Shown piece by piece: positions 1-8,777 of a stretch of DNA of 64,000 bases. The translations under genes were made by a program, and so were the position numbers. The stretch covers positions 1 through 64,000 of the forward strand of contig DASQZT010000132.1 in the NCBI GenBank assembly GCA_035638575.1, given 5' to 3'. This DNA comes from DASQZT01 sp035638575 (lineage in GTDB: Bacteria; Acidobacteriota; Terriglobia; Bryobacterales; Bryobacteraceae). Within the stretch, counting starts at the first letter, position 1, and each line of letters starts with the position of its first letter. Below the pieces are notes generated by a model. It worked only from the letters and a program-made list of their open reading frames with translations. It searched no databases and was not told the DNA's origin.

Positions 1-102
1 CTTCAGCCGGTTGAGCGATTCGAAATGGGTGCGCGGCTTGCGCGCAAATTCGGGGAGCCTGGGCCGCGCGGAGGGGCCGATCTGTACCAGCGGGTCGGCC
101 AC
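1..102 (-). CDS. lipA: N-terminus of probable lipoyl synthase (partial, runs off the window)
   Basis: Only the first 34 codons are present, read leftwards from a GTG at 102-100. The GTG follows a GGAG Shine-Dalgarno that overlaps the stop region of the SPOR gene, so it is probably the last visible gene of the nfeD-slipin-SPOR operon. The peptide has the look of lipoyl synthase N-termini: a short lead, then RPRLPEFARKPRTHFESLNR, the segment that normally precedes the first cysteine cluster of this radical-SAM enzyme, which inserts sulfur into octanoyl groups. The diagnostic cysteines lie outside the window, so the assignment rests on resemblance of this leader alone and another protein is possible. 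Confidence 0.45.
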   Translation of the reverse strand, partial: MADPLVQIGPSARPRLPEFARKPRTHFESLNRLK

Positions 103-103
103 C

Positions 104-712
104 TTATCTCCGGAACGTGGCCAGGCGATTGAATCCGGCGCTCTCCAGCTCCGACTTGGCGCGTCCCATGGAGGCCGTGTCGGTGTACGGGCCCACCAGC
201 ACGCGCGTGAGACTGTTCGGCCCGGGACTCAGGGTGGCGGGGAAGCCCTTGTCGCGGAGCGTCTGCACCATGGCCTGGGCCGAATCGCGGTTGGCGGTGG
301 CGATGACCTGCCAGTAGGCGCCGGGCGCCAAATCGCCGGCGGCGTCGGAGGCGGAAGCGGACACCGACGGCGCGGAAGGCGGGGGGGCGGCGGGCGGCGT
401 GGCCTCGCGGGCGGGCTGGGTAACGGGTTGCGCGGGCGCTTCGGCCGGCGGGGAGTCCGCGGCCTTGGACGCCGGCGGCGTTTCCTGCGGCGGGGGGACG
501 GGCACCGGCTCGGGCCGCGTTTCCGAAGCCTTTGCCGGCGGTGGGGACCCGGCCGCCTCGGCCTGCTGCGGCTTGGCGGAGCGGGAGTTCTCACCCACTA
601 CATAGCCCATGGCAAAGGCCACGGCAAACAGGAGCACGATGACGAAAAAACCGCTCAACAACTGGCGGTTGCCCACCACCATTTCGAATTCGCCCGTCTC
701 GTGATTTCTCAT
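104..712 (-). CDS. Membrane-anchored SPOR-domain protein
   Basis: This 202-residue protein has a short cytoplasmic N-terminus, one transmembrane segment (about residues 19-40), a long Pro/Ala/Glu-rich linker (about 45-125) and a C-terminal SPOR domain (about 130-202, starting near GAYWQVIATANR and containing RVLVGPYTD). SPOR domains bind denuded peptidoglycan glycan strands and usually localise to the division septum, so a cell-envelope or division role is likely. The ATG lies 3 bases after the slipin stop, so it is translationally linked to the nfeD/slipin pair. The linker sequence is low complexity and GC-rich. Domain identity is secure; the specific cell-biological role is inferred. Confidence 0.85.
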   Translation of the reverse strand: MRNHETGEFEMVVGNRQLLSGFFVIVLLFAVAFAMGYVVGENSRSAKPQQAEAAGSPPPAKASETRPEPVPVPPPQETPPASKAADSPPAEAPAQPVTQPAREATPPAAPPPSAPSVSASASDAAGDLAPGAYWQVIATANRDSAQAMVQTLRDKGFPATLSPGPNSLTRVLVGPYTDTASMGRAKSELESAGFNRLATFRR

Positions 713-715
713 GTC

Positions 716-1510
716 TTACGGATTTCCGGCTCCTGGCCCGGGGGCTCTGGCGAACCTGTCGAGCGCGCCCCCCAAAGATGAGAGTATATCGAGCGGCAGC
801 GGAAATACGATTGTGGTATTTTTCTCCGTGCCGATTTCGACCAGCGTCTGCAGGTAGCGGAGCTGAATGGCCGCCGGCTGTTTCTGGATGACCTCCGCGG
901 CCATGGCCAGCTTTGTGGCGGCGGTGTACTCCCCCTCGGCGTGGATGATCTTGGCGCGCCGCTCGCGTTCCGCCTCGGCCTGCCGCGCGATGGCCCGGAT
1001 CATCTGCTCGGCCAGGTCCACCTGCTTTACTTCCACCACCGTGACTTTCACGCCCCAGGGGGCCGTGTGCTGGTCGAGAATGGATTGCAGCCGCACGTTC
1101 AGTTTTTCCCGCTGGCTCAGCAGTTCGTCCAGCTCGACTTCGCCGAGCACGCTGCGCAGCGTCGTCTGTGCCAGTTGCGAGGTGGCGTAGAGGAAATCCG
1201 TAACCTCCAGCACGGCGAGCTGCGGTTCGATCACGCGAAAGTAAATCACGGCATTCACCTTCACCGTCACGTTGTCGCGGGTGACCACGTCCTGCGAAGG
1301 AACTTCGAACGCGGCGATGCGCAGCGAGATGCGCACCATGCGGTCGATGGGCGCGAAGACGAAGATGATTCCCGGTCCTTTGGGTTTTTCCAGCACGCGT
1401 CCCAGGCGGAAGATCACGCCGCGCTCGTATTCGCGCAGAATCTTGATGGAACTGAGCAGGTACAGAACGATGAAGATAATGATAATCGAGCCAAACGGAA
1501 GTGCGTCCAT
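716..1510 (-). CDS. Slipin/stomatin-like SPFH membrane protein
   Basis: A 264-residue stomatin-family protein. An N-terminal hydrophobic anchor (about residues 7-20) is followed by the SPFH/Band-7 domain with hallmark segments REYERGVIFRLGR, PGIIFVFAPIDRM and SQDVVTRDNVTVKVNAVIYF, then a helical oligomerisation region rich in Ala/Glu/Arg (about 165-200). The open frame extends far upstream in the same phase, but that part is the shadow of nfeD; the ATG at 1510 starts two bases after the nfeD stop and gives the family's normal N-terminus. Slipins pair with NfeD proteins, which often cleave their hydrophobic C-terminus, and the two genes are adjacent here as in many bacteria. It probably forms membrane microdomain scaffolds. 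Confidence 0.92.
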   Translation of the reverse strand: MDALPFGSIIIIFIVLYLLSSIKILREYERGVIFRLGRVLEKPKGPGIIFVFAPIDRMVRISLRIAAFEVPSQDVVTRDNVTVKVNAVIYFRVIEPQLAVLEVTDFLYATSQLAQTTLRSVLGEVELDELLSQREKLNVRLQSILDQHTAPWGVKVTVVEVKQVDLAEQMIRAIARQAEAERERRAKIIHAEGEYTAATKLAMAAEVIQKQPAAIQLRYLQTLVEIGTEKNTTIVFPLPLDILSSLGGALDRFARAPGPGAGNP

Positions 1511-1512
1511 TT

Positions 1513-2820
1513 TCAGCCTCCAGTACGGTCCGGAACCGGTTCCACAGTGAGCTTCAGTTTGTCGATGGCCGTGACCTTGACGCGCGCTCCAGCGGCCACG
1601 GGCTGGAGCGCCACGGCGACCCAATACTCGCCGTGGACAAATACCATGCCGCCGGGCGCAAGCGTGGTGATGGCCGCGCCGACTTCGCCGATCATGCCTT
1701 CCGAGCCGGTCTGCACCTTGCCGCGCCGCGCGCGGACGGCCAGCGTCACCAGCAGCAGCGTAATCAGGGAGAAGGGAAGCACCAGCGCGATGGCGGTCAG
1801 CCAGTGGACGCGCATCTCCGGTATGGGGCTGTTGACCAGGGTCACGGCGCCGATCAGCAGGGACACCGCTCCGCCGACTCCCAGGACGCCGTGGGTGGGA
1901 TACTTGGCTTCCAGCGCAAACAGCACGAACCCCAGCAGCAGCATCGCCGCCCCCAGCCAGTTGATGGGCAGCACCGAGATGGCCGAGAGGCCCAGCAGCA
2001 CGCAGATGGCCCCGAACACGCCGGGCGCCACCATTCCGGGCGAGCTGAACTCCACGTAGATCAGCATGGCGCCGATGAACAGCAGCACCAGCGCGATGTT
2101 GGGATCGGCGATCGCGGAGATGAGCTTCTGCCGCGGGGAGAGCTGATAGACTTCGATGTCCGCGCCCGCCGTGTGGAGCGTCTGCGTGGTGCCGTTGAAG
2201 CGCGTGACGGTGCGGCCGTCGAGCGCCGCGAGCAGTTCGCGCTCGCCGGGCGCGACCAGGTCGATCAGGTGCTGGTCCAGCGCCTCGCGCTCGGTGAACG
2301 ATTTGCTCTCGCGGACCGCGGTTTCGGCCAGCGCGGCGTTCCGCCCGCGCTTGACGCAAATGCTGCGCATGTAAGCGGAAGCGTCGTTCTCAACCTTCTG
2401 CTTCATGACGGCGTCCATTTCGGCGCCGCCCAGCGAGACGGGATGGGCCGCGCCGGTGTTGGTGCCCGGCGCCATGGCCGCCATGTCTCCCGATTCCAGA
2501 ATGAAAAAGCCGGCCGAGGCGGCACGCCCGCCGCTGGGCGCGACATAAGTGGCCACGGGGACCGGCGAGGAGGCGATCTTCTCTATGGTCTCGCGCATCG
2601 CGTCCATCAGCCCGCCGGGCGTGTTGAGCCGGACGATGAGCAGGATGGCATTCTCTTGCTTGGCTTGCTCGATGGCGCTGGCCACGATGTCCACGGTGAT
2701 CGGGTGCACCACGCTATCGATGTCGACGACGATCACCCTGGATGCCGCAGCGCCCTGCGCCGCGAGCGCCAGCGCTAACGCAAGTATGGCACTTACTCGC
2801 AACCTATCCTCAATATACAC
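1513..2820 (-). CDS. NfeD-family membrane serine protease (long form)
   Basis: This 435-residue long-form NfeD has a signal peptide (about 1-26), a ClpP-like serine protease domain (about 28-225), four to five membrane segments (about 240-360) and a C-terminal OB-fold NfeD domain (about 375-435). The nucleophile region is visible as VAPSGGRAASAGFF, with Ser102 in AASAG; NTPGG just upstream forms the oxyanion/substrate strand seen in the family. The catalytic lysine should lie in the helix around MKQKVEND. Long NfeDs cleave the C-terminus of their partner stomatin, and the slipin gene begins two bases downstream, so the pair is a functional unit. It heads the leftward operon nfeD-slipin-SPOR-(lipA). 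Confidence 0.93.
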   Translation of the reverse strand: MYIEDRLRVSAILALALALAAQGAAASRVIVVDIDSVVHPITVDIVASAIEQAKQENAILLIVRLNTPGGLMDAMRETIEKIASSPVPVATYVAPSGGRAASAGFFILESGDMAAMAPGTNTGAAHPVSLGGAEMDAVMKQKVENDASAYMRSICVKRGRNAALAETAVRESKSFTEREALDQHLIDLVAPGERELLAALDGRTVTRFNGTTQTLHTAGADIEVYQLSPRQKLISAIADPNIALVLLFIGAMLIYVEFSSPGMVAPGVFGAICVLLGLSAISVLPINWLGAAMLLLGFVLFALEAKYPTHGVLGVGGAVSLLIGAVTLVNSPIPEMRVHWLTAIALVLPFSLITLLLVTLAVRARRGKVQTGSEGMIGEVGAAITTLAPGGMVFVHGEYWVAVALQPVAAGARVKVTAIDKLKLTVEPVPDRTGG

Positions 2821-2957
2821 CTTAGATACACCCCCGGGAGGCCGCGGTCTGAAATGACACTCTGGTAATTGAACTGATAGAAAGATTTAATGCCTTTTTC
2901 ACCGGAATTCGGCTATAATCGTAAGGAATACTCAAGCAGGGAGAATCGCTAACTTAC

Positions 2958-3266
2958 ATGGCTAAACGCAATCCCGAAAACGATCTGGTAGTGTCTTCCA
3001 ATGCCGCGGCTGTCCCCGCGCGCCACAAACCCGCTTCGAAGCGCGCTAAGCATTCCGCCGGGGCGCCCACAGGGGCCGTCGAGCCGGCGATGGCGCCGGA
3101 ACCAGCCCCCCTGGCAGAGGCCCCCGTGTACGTTTCCGAACCGAGCAACGCAGAAATCGCCACGCTGGCCTACTCGTTTTGGGAAGCCCGCGGTTGTCAG
3201 GGTGGCTCGCCCGCGGAAGACTGGCTGCGCGCCGAGCAGGAACTGCGAGTCCGCGTCACTGCCTGA
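2958..3266 (+). CDS. DUF2934-domain protein
   Basis: A 102-residue protein with a basic, Ala/Pro-rich N-terminal half and a C-terminal DUF2934 segment (about residues 65-100) containing AYSFWEARGCQGGSPAEDWLRAE. In this family an amphipathic helix is followed by the conserved pattern G-[SC]-x-x-xDWxxAE. The function is unknown; small DUF2934 proteins are common in Acidobacteriota and proteobacteria. The ATG at 2958 is preceded by a GGGAGA 12-14 bases upstream. It converges on lexA, whose stop is only three bases away, and no terminator is evident between them. Confidence 0.8.
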   Translation: MAKRNPENDLVVSSNAAAVPARHKPASKRAKHSAGAPTGAVEPAMAPEPAPLAEAPVYVSEPSNAEIATLAYSFWEARGCQGGSPAEDWLRAEQELRVRVTA

Positions 3267-3269
3267 TCT

Positions 3270-3893
3270 TCATTTATATTTCCTGAGCACCGCCAGCAGG
3301 CGGCCTTGAATCATCACGTCCCGCGCCGGGACCAGAATCGGCTTGAGAGCGGAATTCGCTGGCTGGAGCCGTATCGTGTCTCCGCTTTCGCGGTAGAACC
3401 GTTTCAGCGTGGCGTCGCTCCCGGCTACCAGCGCCACCACGATGTCGCCGTCCCTCGCCTGGGCCACGCGCTCCAGCAGGATGAGGTCGCCGTCGCAGAT
3501 GTGCTCGTCGATCATCGAGTTCCCGCTCACCTCGAGGGCGTAAGTGTTGGGGTTGCCCGCAAAATCGGCGAAATTCAGCGTCTCCCGGTGCTCCACGGCC
3601 TCCACCGGCGATCCCGCCGCGATGCGCCCCAACAACGGGATTTCCGGAGCAGCGGGTCTGGTCCTCCGCGATTCCTGAAGGTACTTCGGAGTCAGCTCCA
3701 GCGAGCGGCTCTGGTTGAACCCGCGCTTGAGGTAATTCTTGCCCTCCAGCACCGAAATGTGCTTGTGCACGGTGGCCAGCGAAGCCAGATCCAGCCCTCG
3801 GGCGATCTCGTCGTAGCTCGGACAGTAGCCGTTATCGTCCAGGAAATCGGCGATGAAGTCGAGCACCTGCTTTTGCCGCTTGGTCAGTGCCAT
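3270..3893 (-). CDS. lexA: LexA SOS repressor
   Basis: A 207-residue LexA, the normal length for the family. The N-terminal winged helix (about 1-65) begins ALTKRQKQVLDFI and includes the YDEIARGL recognition region. The S24-type autoprotease domain follows, with the Ala93-Gly94 cleavage bond in RIAAGSP, catalytic Ser126 in GNSMID and catalytic Lys164 in ATLKRF. RecA filaments stimulate self-cleavage and so derepress DNA-damage genes. The ATG at 3893 was chosen because GAGGA lies 5 bases ahead; two in-frame ATGs upstream (3905, 3911) would only add a few residues. No obvious palindromic LexA operator was recognised in its own upstream region, but acidobacterial LexA boxes are poorly known to me. 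Confidence 0.95.
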   Translation of the reverse strand: MALTKRQKQVLDFIADFLDDNGYCPSYDEIARGLDLASLATVHKHISVLEGKNYLKRGFNQSRSLELTPKYLQESRRTRPAAPEIPLLGRIAAGSPVEAVEHRETLNFADFAGNPNTYALEVSGNSMIDEHICDGDLILLERVAQARDGDIVVALVAGSDATLKRFYRESGDTIRLQPANSALKPILVPARDVMIQGRLLAVLRKYK

Positions 3894-3986
3894 GTATGTC
3901 CTCATGTTCATTGTGGGCGAATAAAAAGGGAAAATCAAGCCTAAAGAAATTTCCCGCGCCGCCGATAGTCTTGGGGAGAGGCATTG

Positions 3987-4976
3987 ATGATCTCGATTCG
4001 AAACTCGATGTCCGAGTTGGAGCGCTGCCACCAGGAGCGGACCCTGGCGGTGGAATGCTACCAAACCGCCATCCAGAATCTGAGCCACTATACGATCGAG
4101 CTGGACAAGGAGATTACCGAACCCCAGCGAAAATACCTGGCTGCTCTGGCGGAGTCGCTTTCGCCGGGCACGCCGGAGGCCCTGGAGGAGAGCCAGGCCA
4201 CCTTGCGCGGCCTGCTGCGCGATTATCGCGACAAGGCGGCGGAGTTCCTCAACGAGATGCGCGAAGAGCTGGTGAGCACGACCCGCGCGCTCGAGGAGAT
4301 CCTGGACTCGCTGTCGCAGACCGATGGCGATCAAGAGCTGCGGCTCCGCAACGCCATGAGCCGTCTGCGGGACATAGCGACCTTCCCCGAGGCGTCCGGG
4401 ATTCGCGCGACGCTGCTCTCGGTGGCCGGCAACATGGAGGACAGCCTGGAGCAGATCCGGAAACAACACCAGCTTGCCATAGCCGAGTTTCAAGTGGAGA
4501 TCCGCATGCTCCACAAGCGCATCGATTCGCTGGAGGTGGCATCGTCTATCGATCAACTCACCAAGCTGTTCAACCGCCAGGAAATCGAGCAGCGGATCCG
4601 CGCCTCGCCAATCGGGTACTGCATGCTGCTGGCCAGGGTGAGCGGCATGCGCCTGGCCGAGGTCCACTTCGGCCCGGACGTGGCCGGGGAACTCGCGGGC
4701 GCATTCGCCAAACGGCTGCGCAACAGCCTCCCGATTACCGCGGTTCTCGGCCGCTGGAGCAAGGAGGAATTTGTGGCCTTGCTCACCATTCCGAAAACCC
4801 AAGCCATCAATCTCTCTAAAGTGCTTTCGGAACAGCTATCCGGCTCCTATTCCTGTCTGAAGGACGGCAAGACCGTCCGTCCGGCGCTCCAGTTGACCGT
4901 GGCGGTAGTCGAGAGCGTCGGCAACACGCCCGAGCGCATGGTCCAATGCGCAGCCGCTTTCCTCACCGGCGACTAA
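3987..4976 (+). CDS. Coiled-coil protein with degenerate GGDEF domain
   Basis: This 329-residue soluble protein has an N-terminal region of long charged helices (about 5-185), probably coiled coil, and a C-terminal GGDEF-like domain (about 186-329). The entry motif of diguanylate cyclases is intact (DQLTKLFNR, residues 189-197), but the catalytic GGDEF loop is replaced by GRWSKEEF (255-262): the two glycines and the aspartate are lost. It is therefore unlikely to make cyclic-di-GMP and may be a signalling or scaffold relic. The start at 3987 has GGAGAGG six bases upstream; a TTG one codon earlier is less likely. It is divergent from lexA and convergent with priA. Confidence 0.8.
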   Translation: MISIRNSMSELERCHQERTLAVECYQTAIQNLSHYTIELDKEITEPQRKYLAALAESLSPGTPEALEESQATLRGLLRDYRDKAAEFLNEMREELVSTTRALEEILDSLSQTDGDQELRLRNAMSRLRDIATFPEASGIRATLLSVAGNMEDSLEQIRKQHQLAIAEFQVEIRMLHKRIDSLEVASSIDQLTKLFNRQEIEQRIRASPIGYCMLLARVSGMRLAEVHFGPDVAGELAGAFAKRLRNSLPITAVLGRWSKEEFVALLTIPKTQAINLSKVLSEQLSGSYSCLKDGKTVRPALQLTVAVVESVGNTPERMVQCAAAFLTGD

Positions 4977-4983
4977 GGCCGCG

Positions 4984-7464
4984 TCACATCAAGGTCAGCG
5001 GGTCCACATCGATCATCAGCGCCGTCGCGTTCCACTTGTGGTCGAGCGCGAAGGAGCGAATCCGCTGGAGCAGCTCATTCAGCGCCTTGCGGCTGGCCGC
5101 TTTGATCAGGAACTGGTAGCGGTACTCGCTCTTGAGGCGCGCCACCGGCGCCTCCGCCGGTCCCAGGATCCTCAGTTTTTCGGGAGGCGGAACCAGCAGC
5201 GCTCCCAGCTCCGCGCTCATCCGCATGGCCATCTCCTGCTTCTCGCTGCGGACCAGCACGTTGGCCATGGCGGTGAACGGCGGATAGTGCATCATGCGGC
5301 GGAACGTCAGCTCCTTTTCGTAGAAAGCCTGATAGTCCTGCGCCGCGGCCATGCGCACGGCATAGTGGTCGGGGTTGATGGTCTGCACCAGGACGATTCC
5401 AGGAACGCTGCCGCGGCCGGCGCGGCCCGCCACCTGCGTCAGCAATTGGAAGGTCCGCTCCGCCGCGCGGAAGTCCGGCATCCCCAGTCCGACGTCGGCC
5501 GACACCACGCCCACCAGCGTCACGTTGGGAATGTCGTGCCCCTTGGCGATCATTTGCGTTCCCACCAGCACGTCGTAAAAGCCTTCGCGAAAATCGTGGA
5601 GCACGGTCTCGTACTGGCGCTTGCCCGTCACCGTATCGCGATCCAGCCGCGCGATGCGGGCGGCGGGAAACGCCTGGTGCAGCTCTTCCTCCACGCGCTC
5701 CGACCCCAGCCCCAGAAAGTAAATATGCTCGCTGGCGCACTTGGGGCAGACGCTCGGCACCTTCTCGGCATACCCGCAGACGTGGCACAACAGCCGCCGG
5801 TCCCGCTTGTGGTAGGTGAGGGTCAGCGAGCAGTTCATGCACTCCACCCTCTGGCCGCAGGAGCGGCACGCCACAAAGCTCGAAAAGCCGCGCCGGTTCA
5901 GCAGGACGATAGTCTGCTCGCCGTTCTCCAGCCGGGCGCCGAGCGCCTCCAGCAGCTTCCGCGAAAACGTGGACTGCTTGCGCGTCTCGAGAAACTCCTG
6001 GCGCATGTCGATCAGCTCCACCGTGGGCATCGGCCGCTCTTCGATCCGCCCCGGCAGTTCCAGCATGCGGTACTTCCCGCGCTCCGCGTTGTAGCGCGTT
6101 TCCAGGCTCGGCGTGGCCGACCCCAGCACCACGCACGCGCCCGCCGCCTGCGCCCGCACGATGGCCACGTCGCGCCCGTGGTAGCGCGGCGTTTCCTCCT
6201 GCTTGTAGCTGCCGTCGTGCTCTTCATCCACCACGATCAGGCCCAGGTTGCGCACCGGCGCGAACACGCCCGACCGCGTGCCTACCACCACCAAAGCCGC
6301 GCCGCTGCGGATTCTGCGCCACTGCTCGGAGCGCTCCACGTCGGTGAAGGCGCTGTGCAGGATGGCCACCTTGTCGCCGAAGCGCGAGAAAAACTGGCCG
6401 GCCATGGCCGGGGTCAGGGCGATCTCGGGAACCAGCAGCAGCGCCCCGCGCCCTTCCGCCAATGCCGCCTCGATGGCGTTCAGATACACTTCGGTCTTGC
6501 CCGACCCGGTGACGCCGTGCAACAGGAAGGTCTGGAATTGTTTGGCGGCGATGGCGTCCCGAATCGCGTCGAATGCGGCCTGCTGCGCCGGGTTCATGGC
6601 GTGCCGTACGCGAACCGGCCCGCTCCGGATGGCCGCGTTCTCCGGCCGCAGCGTGACCATCCCCTTGCGCGCCAGCGAACGCGCCGCCGCGCTCGCGTTC
6701 TTGACGGCATCCTCCAGGTCTTTCAGGTTGTGCGAGCCCGGGTGCAGCTCGAGGAAGGCCCGCAGCTCGCGCTCGGGCTTGGTCAGCTTGCCATCCGCGG
6801 CGCTCCCCGCCAGCTCCACCCGCAGGCGCTCGGCGGGCGCGCGCAGCGGATCCCGCTCGGTCTGCACCTGCTCTGCCGCGATGAACCCTTTGCGCTGGAG
6901 CGACCGCACCGCCTTGTCGGCCAGCGGCAGAGCCTTGGCCAGGTAGGCCGCCGAGAGCGGCCGCTTCTCCAGCATCCGCAGCACCTGCGCCACCGGGTCG
7001 TCGGGCGCCGAGTCCAGCAGAAGCTGGCGCGCGGCGTCCTGCCCGGCATCGGTCAGCGACCAGATCTTGCCGCGCCGGATTTCCGAGGCCAGCGGCAGCA
7101 TGGATCGCAAAACGTCCCCCAGCGGCGCGCAATAATACCCGGCGATCCACCGGCCCAGCGCCAGCAGCTCCGCATCCAGCACGGGCGTGGCGTCGATCAG
7201 CCGCAGCGCCTCCCGCGTGGCAACCGCGGGCGGCTCGTCGTGGCAGCGCAGGATGACCCCCGTCAGCTTGCGCGGGCCGAACGGCACGATGATGCGGCTG
7301 CCCGGCTGCACGCGGTGCCGCAGCGTCTCGGGCAGCTCGTAGGTGAACGGCTGATCGAGGGGGACCGGAAGGCTGACGTCGATGTAGCGGTACGTGGCAG
7401 GGCTCCTGGTTTCAGGATACACAGTGCACTGCCGTACAACGGTGCTCGGTGTGCTACGTTGCAT
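4984..7464 (-). CDS. priA: Primosomal protein N' (PriA helicase)
   Basis: This 826-residue protein is a full-length PriA, the 3'-to-5' helicase that restarts replication at collapsed forks. In order it shows the 3'-DNA-binding N-terminal domain (YRYIDVSLPVPLDQPFTYEL), a winged-helix linker, the helicase core with Walker A GVTGSGKTEVY (around residue 320) and DEEH box (VVDEEHDGSYK), the zinc-binding cysteine cluster (CRSCGQRVECMNC, CHVCGY, CPKC) and motifs V-VI (GTQMIAKGHD, QVAGRAGRG). It overlaps nothing downstream. The ATG at 7464 lies five bases from the start of the divergent TPR gene, so the promoters must overlap coding sequence; a later start near residue 10-25 is possible. Confidence 0.96.
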   Translation of the reverse strand: MQRSTPSTVVRQCTVYPETRSPATYRYIDVSLPVPLDQPFTYELPETLRHRVQPGSRIIVPFGPRKLTGVILRCHDEPPAVATREALRLIDATPVLDAELLALGRWIAGYYCAPLGDVLRSMLPLASEIRRGKIWSLTDAGQDAARQLLLDSAPDDPVAQVLRMLEKRPLSAAYLAKALPLADKAVRSLQRKGFIAAEQVQTERDPLRAPAERLRVELAGSAADGKLTKPERELRAFLELHPGSHNLKDLEDAVKNASAAARSLARKGMVTLRPENAAIRSGPVRVRHAMNPAQQAAFDAIRDAIAAKQFQTFLLHGVTGSGKTEVYLNAIEAALAEGRGALLLVPEIALTPAMAGQFFSRFGDKVAILHSAFTDVERSEQWRRIRSGAALVVVGTRSGVFAPVRNLGLIVVDEEHDGSYKQEETPRYHGRDVAIVRAQAAGACVVLGSATPSLETRYNAERGKYRMLELPGRIEERPMPTVELIDMRQEFLETRKQSTFSRKLLEALGARLENGEQTIVLLNRRGFSSFVACRSCGQRVECMNCSLTLTYHKRDRRLLCHVCGYAEKVPSVCPKCASEHIYFLGLGSERVEEELHQAFPAARIARLDRDTVTGKRQYETVLHDFREGFYDVLVGTQMIAKGHDIPNVTLVGVVSADVGLGMPDFRAAERTFQLLTQVAGRAGRGSVPGIVLVQTINPDHYAVRMAAAQDYQAFYEKELTFRRMMHYPPFTAMANVLVRSEKQEMAMRMSAELGALLVPPPEKLRILGPAEAPVARLKSEYRYQFLIKAASRKALNELLQRIRSFALDHKWNATALMIDVDPLTLM

Positions 7465-7469
7465 GGCAG

Positions 7470-8735
7470 ATGCGCATCCGGATGCTCCTATTGTGGGGCG
7501 CCGCCGTCGCGTATGGCGCCAGCGACCAGCGGCCGGCCCTGCTTTCGAAGGCGGAATCGGCCTTTGACCGTGTCCAACTGAACGCGGTGCCCGACCTGCG
7601 CGATACCACTGCTTGTGTTCAGGCGCTGGCGGCTTTCCTGCCGGCCGCCTTGCCCGACGACCTGCCGATGGTCCACTTCCGCAAGGCCTACTGCACCCTG
7701 GCGGGCGCCGCGATCACGGGCAATGCCGCCGAATTTACCGACGCCGCGTCCGAATTCGACCGGGCCATGCAGTCCTGGCCGGCCCGAACCGCCACTCGAA
7801 ATAAGCCGCCGGAGCCGATCTCCTCGGGTCTTCTTGTGCTCGCCTCCATTGCGCGCCTGAAAGCCGGGACCGACGCGGACGGCGCCGAGCTTGCCCGGAA
7901 CCAGATCGCCGCCGCCTTATCCAACCCGGTCTGCTCGTCTGCCGTGGTGCCTGCCGAATTCTGCCAGGCCGTCCTCCGGACCGGGCGCGAGTGGCTGGGC
8001 TGGATGGCATTGCGCAACGGCGACCTCGCCGGCGCCGCGAAGGAGTTTGCCGGATCTTCCTCGGGCTGGCTGGAGTGGATCGCCGGCCGCCGGGCCTTTG
8101 ACCAGGCCCGCTACCAGGAGGCCGCCTCGGCCTACCGGCGCGCCATGGAGATTCTGCATCCCGCCGTGCCGTCCTCGCTCGCCGCGCGACTCGGCCCGCC
8201 CGCCGGCCGGGCGTCCGAACTGGTGGAATTGGGTAGCGCCCAGCTTCTGGCGGGCGAAGCCAGGGAGGCCATCGCCACCTTCGATGCCGCGGTGAAAGCC
8301 GATGCTTCCGACGCGCGGGCGCTCTACTTGCGGGCTCGCGCCAAGGAGATCGCCGGCGAGACCGAGTCCGCGCTCGCCGATTACAACCTCGCCAGCCGTA
8401 CCGCGTTCGCCGGCGCCAAGGATCTGGCATCCGGCGAAGCGCACCTGTACCGGGGAATTCTCCTTTACCGCCGCAAGGGCTACGCGTTCGCCGAAGACGA
8501 ATTCTCGAGCGCGCTCAACTTCGAGATCACCGGACAGATGCGGGCCGACGCCGAAGCCTGGCGGCATCTTGCCGCGGTCGCTGGCGGCTCTTGCGGAGTG
8601 TCGCGGCAATACCTGGAGCGCGCGCTCCCCGCTGTTTCGCCCTATTTCCCCAAAGACGAAGCACGGGCGGCGCTAGCCACCTGCGCGGCCGGCTTGAGCG
8701 AGGTGAAACCGGCCGCCGCCGGCGACGCAAAATGA
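7470..8735 (+). CDS. Exported TPR-repeat protein
   Basis: This protein of about 421 residues has a signal peptide (MRIRMLLLWGAAVAYGA) and at least three to four tetratricopeptide-like helical pairs, clearest in the stretches WLEWIAGRRAFDQARYQEAA, LLAGEAREAIATFDAAVKAD and LYLRARAKEIAGETESALAD. TPR arrays mediate protein-protein contacts; no catalytic motif is visible. A GTG at 7449 in frame would add seven residues, but the ATG at 7470 gives a clean signal peptide. The gene is divergent from priA and is followed 42 bases later by ssb. Function beyond a periplasmic scaffold cannot be stated. Confidence 0.7.
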   Translation: MRIRMLLLWGAAVAYGASDQRPALLSKAESAFDRVQLNAVPDLRDTTACVQALAAFLPAALPDDLPMVHFRKAYCTLAGAAITGNAAEFTDAASEFDRAMQSWPARTATRNKPPEPISSGLLVLASIARLKAGTDADGAELARNQIAAALSNPVCSSAVVPAEFCQAVLRTGREWLGWMALRNGDLAGAAKEFAGSSSGWLEWIAGRRAFDQARYQEAASAYRRAMEILHPAVPSSLAARLGPPAGRASELVELGSAQLLAGEAREAIATFDAAVKADASDARALYLRARAKEIAGETESALADYNLASRTAFAGAKDLASGEAHLYRGILLYRRKGYAFAEDEFSSALNFEITGQMRADAEAWRHLAAVAGGSCGVSRQYLERALPAVSPYFPKDEARAALATCAAGLSEVKPAAAGDAK

Positions 8736-8777
8736 CCGGTCACGCCGCGGACCGGTTGTGTTACAGTTCAGGGTAAT

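Noticed and set aside
1511..2359. N-terminal extension of the slipin gene
   Set aside because: This open frame is an Arg/Gly/His-rich shadow of nfeD; the slipin starts at its own ATG two bases after the nfeD stop.
5038..7581. Very long plus-strand ORF opposite priA
   Set aside because: His/Arg/Gln-rich antisense shadow of a confidently assigned gene; such shadows are common at this GC content.
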